DNA of 64,000 nucleotides from Leptospira jelokensis (lineage in GTDB: Bacteria; Spirochaetota; Leptospiria; Leptospirales; Leptospiraceae): positions 1 to 64,000 of the forward strand of contig NZ_RQGH01000014.1 in assembly GCF_004769635.1 (NCBI RefSeq), given 5' to 3'. Numbering within the stretch: position 1 is the stretch's first letter; the number at the start of each line of letters is the position of its first letter. A model generated the notes under the pieces. That model saw only the letters and a program-made list of their open reading frames with translations, was not told the DNA's origin and searched no databases. Positions 63,816-64,000 of the stretch are shown one piece after another. A program made the position numbers and the translations under genes.

Positions 63816-64000
63816 GTGCAGTCTGGCATCGTTCGTTTTTTCCTTTTTCTTTCGTTTGGCATTTGGTTCGTCCATTGCCAAACGACTAACCCATTCCCCG
63901 CTGACAAAATAAACGCAAAAACGAATCCAGTTGGAACTTCGATTGAATGGATCAAAATCAAAGAGACGGTTTGGGTCCACAAAAGTTTTGGAAGTTTCCA
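63816..64000 (+). CDS. Lipoprotein, start of a probable class B1 metallo-beta-lactamase-like protein (3'-truncated by window)
   Basis: The first 61 codons are open to the window end, starting at GTG 63816 (a TTG at 63810 is a possible alternative). Residues 1-20 are a hydrophobic signal, VRFFLFLSFGIWFVH, with Cys21 as a candidate lipidation site. Near the end, KETVWVHKSFGSF strongly resembles the N-terminal strand of B1 beta-lactamases such as BcII (NVWVHTELGSF-type). The zinc-binding HxHxD region is outside the window, so enzyme identity and activity are unproven. Confidence 0.5.
   Translation, partial: MQSGIVRFFLFLSFGIWFVHCQTTNPFPADKINAKTNPVGTSIEWIKIKETVWVHKSFGSF

Noticed and set aside
1..64000. 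Mobile elements, prophage, CRISPR array
   Set aside because: No transposase, integrase, phage gene, or regularly spaced repeat was found.

Overview
This 64 kb window reads as a chromosomal segment of a spirochaete, most probably a Leptospira species and perhaps a saprophytic one. The evidence is the spirochaete-type flagellar gene set (FlhF, FlhG, FliA/WhiG, FliI, FliJ and an FlbB-like periplasmic collar protein), many lipoproteins with relaxed spirochaetal lipoboxes, a large lipoprotein ending in a DUF1554-type domain, LpxK (lipid A synthesis), frequent TTG and GTG starts, and a modest A+T bias. Genes are tightly packed, with many 1-20 base overlaps. I see no insertion sequence, prophage, CRISPR array or rRNA. 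The only RNA gene is one tRNA-Gly(GCC).

Layout. 1-2113: end of a PLP aminotransferase, then murI and purM (+). 2103-11795: an eight-gene chemotaxis/two-component operon on the minus strand, reading MCP, cheW, cheA, cheB, a pseudo-receiver/ATPase protein, two CheY-like proteins and a membrane PAS histidine kinase; no cheR is present. 11920-14227 (-): an exported metallopeptidase-like lipoprotein and an outer-membrane barrel protein. 14247-21923 (+): a small exported protein, a membrane PP2C phosphatase, enoyl-CoA hydratase, a DUF192 protein, glycogen phosphorylase, a receiver protein, a HEAT-repeat protein and a hypothetical. 21932-23488 (-): a predicted surface barrel. 23489-23764 is a signal-rich intergenic region that leads into a 71-aa protein gene. 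24037-27343 (+): polysaccharide ABC exporter (permease and Wzt-like ATPase) and UDP-glucose dehydrogenase. 27386-31667: thioredoxin/TPR protein (-), hisE and lpxK (+), and a split mnmC pair (-).

32002-39757 (+) is a motility-linked operon: flhF, flhG, a membrane protein, fliA, a FapA/DUF342 protein, two uncharacterised genes, remA and gmk. 39841-41090 (-) holds fliJ and flbB. These are separated from fliI (44471-45835, -) by a divergent 1065-aa hybrid kinase whose output domain is a PP2C phosphatase. 45925-49353 (-): lipoprotein, zinc-finger protein, polyferredoxin and murA (with Asp at the usual Cys position). 49380-53579: PilZ/YcgR-like membrane protein, exported family-3 glycosidase and a DUF3095 protein. 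53653-56403 (-): the 916-aa beta-sandwich lipoprotein. 56705-60208 (+): OmpA-like lipoprotein, outer-membrane protein, SGNH esterase and TenA. 60420-63802 (+): tRNA-Gly, tig, clpP and clpX. The window ends in the first 61 codons of a lipoprotein that resembles a class B1 metallo-beta-lactamase.

Taken together, the window combines taste sensing and signal output to the flagellum, flagellar export and number control, cell-wall and envelope assembly (murI, murA, lpxK, polysaccharide export, the family-3 glycosidase) and a protein quality-control operon. The most unusual items are the five-fold FGLF repeat in the CheA linker, the pseudo-receiver ATPase in the same operon, the kinase-receiver-phosphatase fusion inserted in a flagellar locus, and the regulatory region before the 71-aa gene. 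All family assignments come from motif recognition by eye; no database search was run.
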